A stretch of DNA of 16,131 bases, taken from the NCBI GenBank assembly GCA_017613815.1, contig JAGADB010000062.1, positions 1 to 16,131 on the forward strand, in the 5' to 3' direction. The notes beneath the pieces were generated by a model that worked only from the letters and a program-made list of their open reading frames with translations, did no database searches and was not told where the DNA came from. Every line of letters begins with the position of its first letter. Position 1 is the stretch's first letter. Below are positions 13,100 through 16,131 of this stretch, one piece after another. Made by a program: the position numbers and the translations under genes. The DNA comes from Clostridia bacterium. Its GTDB lineage: Bacteria > Bacillota > Clostridia > Oscillospirales > CAG-382.

Positions 13100-13842
13100 A
13101 CGGCAGTCAGTATTTCGGCTCCGTTTGACGTTATCAAAACAGAATTTTCGTAATGCGCGGACAGTTTTCCGTCTTCGGTTACCACCGTCCAGTCGTTATC
13201 GAGCACGTACACTCCGTCTTTTCCGTAGTTGACCATGGGTTCGACCGCAATAGTCATTCCCTCGTAAAGCCTCGTGCCGCGGCCTGCTCTTCCGTAGTTC
13301 GGAACCTCGGGGTCCTCGTGGAGTTCAGCCCCCACTCCGTGTCCGACGAATTCCTTTACCACCGTAAAGCCGGCGTTTTCGACGTATTCCTGTATCGCGT
13401 GGGATATATCGCCGAGTCTGTTTTCGGGAGAAGCGAATTTTATGCCTTCGAAAAAGCTCTCGCGCGTTATCCTTTCGAGGCGTTTTGCCTCGTCGGACAC
13501 GTTTCCGCAGAAAAACGTCCTCGCCGCGTCCCCGTGATAGCCTTTGAACTTTGCGCCCACGTCGACCTTCACGATATCCCCGTCGAGAAGTATTCTCTTT
13601 CCGGGAATTCCGTGAATGACCTCTTCGTTTACGCTTATGCACGCGCTTGCAGGAAAGCCGTTATAATGAAGGAACGACGGGGAAGCGTTGTGAGAGGTTA
13701 TCACCTTATGGATTTCCGCGTCTATATGCTGAAGCGAAACTCCCGGTTTAACGAGCTCCCTTGCCGTTTCCAGCGCCAGCGCGGTTATTTTTCCCGCCTC
13801 GCGCATAAGTTCTATTTCTTTGTCGTTTTTGATTTTGATCAT
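13096..13842 (-). CDS. map: Methionine aminopeptidase, type I
   Basis: Removes the N-terminal methionine from nascent proteins when the second residue is small. 248 residues, pita-bread fold, type Ia (no zinc-finger extension). All five metal ligands are present: D94 (VKVDVGA), D105 (HGDAARTF), H168 (GHGVGAELHEDP), E201 (AVEPM) and E232 (HYENSVLI). The substrate-side His is H77 (VIHGIP). Start at the ATG at 13842, with GAGG about 9 nt upstream inside the end of adk. Gap to adk is 4 nt, and the stop overlaps the KOW gene start, so adk-map-KOW is tightly coupled. Confidence 0.97.
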   Translation of the reverse strand: MIKIKNDKEIELMREAGKITALALETARELVKPGVSLQHIDAEIHKVITSHNASPSFLHYNGFPASACISVNEEVIHGIPGKRILLDGDIVKVDVGAKFKGYHGDAARTFFCGNVSDEAKRLERITRESFFEGIKFASPENRLGDISHAIQEYVENAGFTVVKEFVGHGVGAELHEDPEVPNYGRAGRGTRLYEGMTIAVEPMVNYGKDGVYVLDNDWTVVTEDGKLSAHYENSVLITSNGAEILTAV

Positions 13843-13846
13843 CTAT

Positions 13847-14485
13847 TCAGTCCTCGATTCCGAGCGCTTCCGCCGTAAGCTTTGTGGTGTCGGACAGTTC
13901 TTCCTGTCCGATTACCGTCTTGAGCAGACCTTTTTTTGAATAAAAGTCTTTAAGCGGCTCGGTTTCATTATGGTAGACCGTAAGTCTGTTCTTTACGACC
14001 TCCGGATCGTCGTCCTTACGTACTGTAAGCTCCGCTCCGCAGTTATCGCATATTCCTTCGGTCTTCGAGGGATTGTAATCGACGTGATAGGTCGCCCCGC
14101 ATTTTAAGCAGGTTCTTCTGCCGCTCATGCGTCTTATTATCGCGTCGTCGGACACCTCGATATTGAGCACGACGTCTATTTTTACGCCCATTTTCTCAAG
14201 CGCTTCCGCCTGAGGTATGGTTCTCGGAAATCCGTCGAGGATAAATCCGTTTTCACAGTCGTCTTTATCGAGTCTGTCCTTTATTATTCCTATTACAACT
14301 TCGTCGGGAACGAGGGAACCCGCGTCAATGTAGCTTTTCGCCGATTTTCCCATATCCGTTCCGTTTTTTATCGCTTCGCGGATCATATTTCCCGTCGAAA
14401 CTGTCGGAATACCAAGTTTTTTGCTTACTATTTCAGCTTGTGTTCCTTTACCGGCACCCGGCGCTCCGAAAAATATTATATTCAT
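13847..14485 (-). CDS. adk: Adenylate kinase, zinc-containing LID
   Basis: Interconverts ATP + AMP and 2 ADP, keeping adenylate balance. 212 residues, long form. P-loop GAPGAGKGTQ at 7-16, AMP-binding region TGNMIREAI at 31-39, GFILDGFPRTIPQAE at 80-94, and a LID with Cys126, Cys129, Cys146 and Cys149, a four-cysteine zinc site typical of Gram-positive enzymes. Start at the ATG at 14485 with AGGAG 8 nt upstream; gap to secY 40 nt. Confidence 0.97.
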   Translation of the reverse strand: MNIIFFGAPGAGKGTQAEIVSKKLGIPTVSTGNMIREAIKNGTDMGKSAKSYIDAGSLVPDEVVIGIIKDRLDKDDCENGFILDGFPRTIPQAEALEKMGVKIDVVLNIEVSDDAIIRRMSGRRTCLKCGATYHVDYNPSKTEGICDNCGAELTVRKDDDPEVVKNRLTVYHNETEPLKDFYSKKGLLKTVIGQEELSDTTKLTAEALGIED

Positions 14486-14525
14486 AATAGTTCTCCTGTT
14501 TTCGTCTGCGAAACACTCAAAAGGA

Positions 14526-15800
14526 TTATTCGAGGAATCCTTTATAATGACGGAGCGTCATCTGTGCTTCTATTTCCTGTACTGTTTCAAGAACAACGCT
14601 TACAAGAATGATCAGTGAAGATCCTCCGAATGCAAGTCCCGAAAGTTTTGTGCTTATCATTCCGAGAATGAGCGGAAGCGTTGCGATTATTCCTAAGAAT
14701 ATCGCGCCGATAAGCGTTACTCTGCCGAGAATTTTGGAGATATAGTCCACTGTCGGTTTTCCGGGGCGGATACCCGTTATAAATCCGCCGTTTTTCTTTA
14801 AGTTGTTTGCAACTTCCACGGGGTTAAAGGATATTGCAAGGTAAAAATATGCAAACGCTATAATCAGCACGAAGTAAATTACCATATAAAGCGGCGATTT
14901 CATCGAAAAGATGCTGACTATATTGTACCAAATTCCGCTCGTATCCTTAGGCGGGAATATCGACGCTATCGTCGTGGGTATTGCCGCAAGGGAGCTTGCG
15001 AAAATTATCGGCATAACGCCTGACATATTGAGTTTTATGGGAAGATACGTGCTCTGTCCGCCGTATACCTTTCTTCCTACCTGGCGTTTTGCGTACTGTA
15101 CGGCAAGTCTGCGTTCAGCTTCCGTTACGTGTACTATCAAAAGCACCATAAACAGCGTTATCACTATGAAGAGGAGGAATATCGGAAGTCCGTTGTTCCA
15201 TGCCGTCGTTACCATCGTCGGGAACGATGCCGCGATGTTTACGAACAGTATAATGGAAATTCCGTTTCCTATTCCGTACTCGTTTATCTTCTCGGCGAGC
15301 CACATGATTATTGCGGCGCCCGCGCAGTAACACGAAATGATGACTACTTTATCAAAAAACGTGTCGTGTCCGGGAATTATCCAGCCGAGAGCGTTGATAT
15401 ACGCACAGTATCCTATACTTGTCAAAAGTGCAAGACCTACCGTCGCATATCTCGTTATCTGAGTCAGTTTCTTTCTGCCTTCTTCGCCTTCCTTGGACAG
15501 TCTTTCGAGTGCCGGGATGGCTATTGTGAGCAGCTGTATTACGATTGAAGCCGTGATATAAGGTGAAATGGAAAGAGCAAATAAAGTGGCTTTAGAAAAA
15601 GTTTCTCCTGAGATTATATCAAAGTACTGAAACAATCCCTGAAGTCCGCCTGCGCTTACGCCCGACTGTGCGAGTCCCGCGTATACGAACGGTACCGGGA
15701 TAACCGAACCTATTCTGAAAAGTACCACTATGAACAGTGTAAACAGCAGTTTGCTTCTCAGTTCGGGAATTTTCCAAGCATTCTTAATTGTCTGTAACAC
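14526..15800 (-). CDS. secY: Preprotein translocase subunit SecY
   Basis: Central channel of the Sec translocon. 424 residues with ten hydrophobic segments. Family segments visible: RIGSVIPVPFV near residue 31, the plug and TM2 region QGLFQYFDIISGETFSKATLFALSISPYITASIVIQLL around 53-90 (here abbreviated by its ends, QGLFQYF and ASIVIQLL), EGEEGRKKLTQITRY, AERRLAVQYAKRQVGRKVYGG, and GGFITGIRPGKPTVDY. The start is GTG at 15800: AGAGGTG lies about 8 nt upstream, and there is no ATG in the right place. The rplO stop is one nucleotide before the GTG, so the two are translationally coupled. Terminal part of the spc operon. Confidence 0.97.
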   Translation of the reverse strand: MLQTIKNAWKIPELRSKLLFTLFIVVLFRIGSVIPVPFVYAGLAQSGVSAGGLQGLFQYFDIISGETFSKATLFALSISPYITASIVIQLLTIAIPALERLSKEGEEGRKKLTQITRYATVGLALLTSIGYCAYINALGWIIPGHDTFFDKVVIISCYCAGAAIIMWLAEKINEYGIGNGISIILFVNIAASFPTMVTTAWNNGLPIFLLFIVITLFMVLLIVHVTEAERRLAVQYAKRQVGRKVYGGQSTYLPIKLNMSGVMPIIFASSLAAIPTTIASIFPPKDTSGIWYNIVSIFSMKSPLYMVIYFVLIIAFAYFYLAISFNPVEVANNLKKNGGFITGIRPGKPTVDYISKILGRVTLIGAIFLGIIATLPLILGMISTKLSGLAFGGSSLIILVSVVLETVQEIEAQMTLRHYKGFLE

Positions 15801-15801
15801 C

Positions 15802-16131
15802 TTAAATCACCTCTGCCTTTCCGCCTGCGGCTTCTATCTTTTCCTTTGCGGATTCTGATATCTTAGCTGCCTTTACGGTAAGCTTCTTGGTGATTTCGCC
15901 TCTTCCGAGTACCTTTAATCCGTCAAGTTCTTTTCTTATTACTCCTTTTTCAAGAAGTATTTCCGCTGAAACCGCGTCGCCGTCATTAAAGAGCTTGTCG
16001 AGCGTTTCAAGGTTTACTATCGCATATTCCTTCTTGAAGAGGCTGTTTGAAAATCCTCTCTTCGGAAGTCTTCTGTAAAGCGGAATCTGTCCGCCTTCAA
16101 AACCGGGTCTTACTCCTCCGCCGGATCTGGC
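15802..16131 (-). CDS. rplO: 50S ribosomal protein L15, N-terminus cut by window edge
   Basis: The frame is open from the edge at 16131 to the TAA at 15802, 109 residues of roughly 145. ARSGGGVRPGFEGGQIPLYRRLPKRGF is the conserved rRNA-contacting middle (here at the partial N-terminus), followed by NLETLDKLF and GVIRKELDGLKVLGRGEITKKLTVKAAKIS, the C-terminal domain. Early assembly protein of the large subunit. It ends one base before the secY start, in standard spc order. Confidence 0.95.
   Translation of the reverse strand, partial: ARSGGGVRPGFEGGQIPLYRRLPKRGFSNSLFKKEYAIVNLETLDKLFNDGDAVSAEILLEKGVIRKELDGLKVLGRGEITKKLTVKAAKISESAKEKIEAAGGKAEVI

Overview
The window looks like chromosomal DNA of an endospore-forming, Gram-positive anaerobe of the class Clostridia. 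The evidence is spoIVA, the spc/alpha operon order with a KOW-domain gene between map and infA, the zinc-binding forms of S4, L36 and adenylate kinase, a type III glutamine synthetase, a DUF1540 cysteine-rich protein, and consensus vegetative promoters with 17-bp spacers (TTGACA/TATAAT-like). I cannot assign a genus from sequence alone.

Layout. (1) 1-4551, minus strand: the 5' part of a branched-chain-amino-acid-type ABC solute-binding lipoprotein (C-terminus cut by the window edge), type III glutamine synthetase (glnN), and a YkvI-like multi-pass membrane protein. Each has its own sigma-A type promoter. The glnN promoter is overlaid with inverted repeats that look like an operator. (2) 4694-6206, plus strand: a small protein with 16 cysteines in 106 residues (two DUF1540-like units) and its terminator, tRNA-Lys(UUU), the biotin-protein ligase birA, and tRNA-Gln(UUG). 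Terminators and promoters are very clear here. (3) 6241-6460: an array of short perfect hairpins whose stems all differ but whose linkers are conserved. The array switches orientation in the middle and sits between two facing terminators. (4) 6461-7792, minus strand: a two-gene unit of unrecognised proteins, one exported or membrane-anchored with 25-residue repeats and an HExxH motif, one small and charged. The base composition looks lower in GC than the flanks. (5) 7803-9318, minus strand: spoIVA with its terminator. (6) 9411-16131, minus strand: the end of the spc operon and the alpha operon, in transcription order rplO(partial)-secY-adk-map-KOW-infA-rpmJ-rpsM-rpsK-rpsD-rpoA-rplQ, closed by a strong terminator.

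How they work together. The ribosomal block makes ribosome subunits, the RNA polymerase alpha subunit, the translocon and N-terminal methionine processing as one growth-linked transcript. glnN, the solute-binding protein and YkvI form a loose nitrogen/amino-acid neighbourhood, but each appears separately controlled. No CRISPR array, insertion sequence or prophage is visible. The least ordinary parts are the hairpin array and the orphan gene pair at 6241-7792, and the compound operator at glnN.
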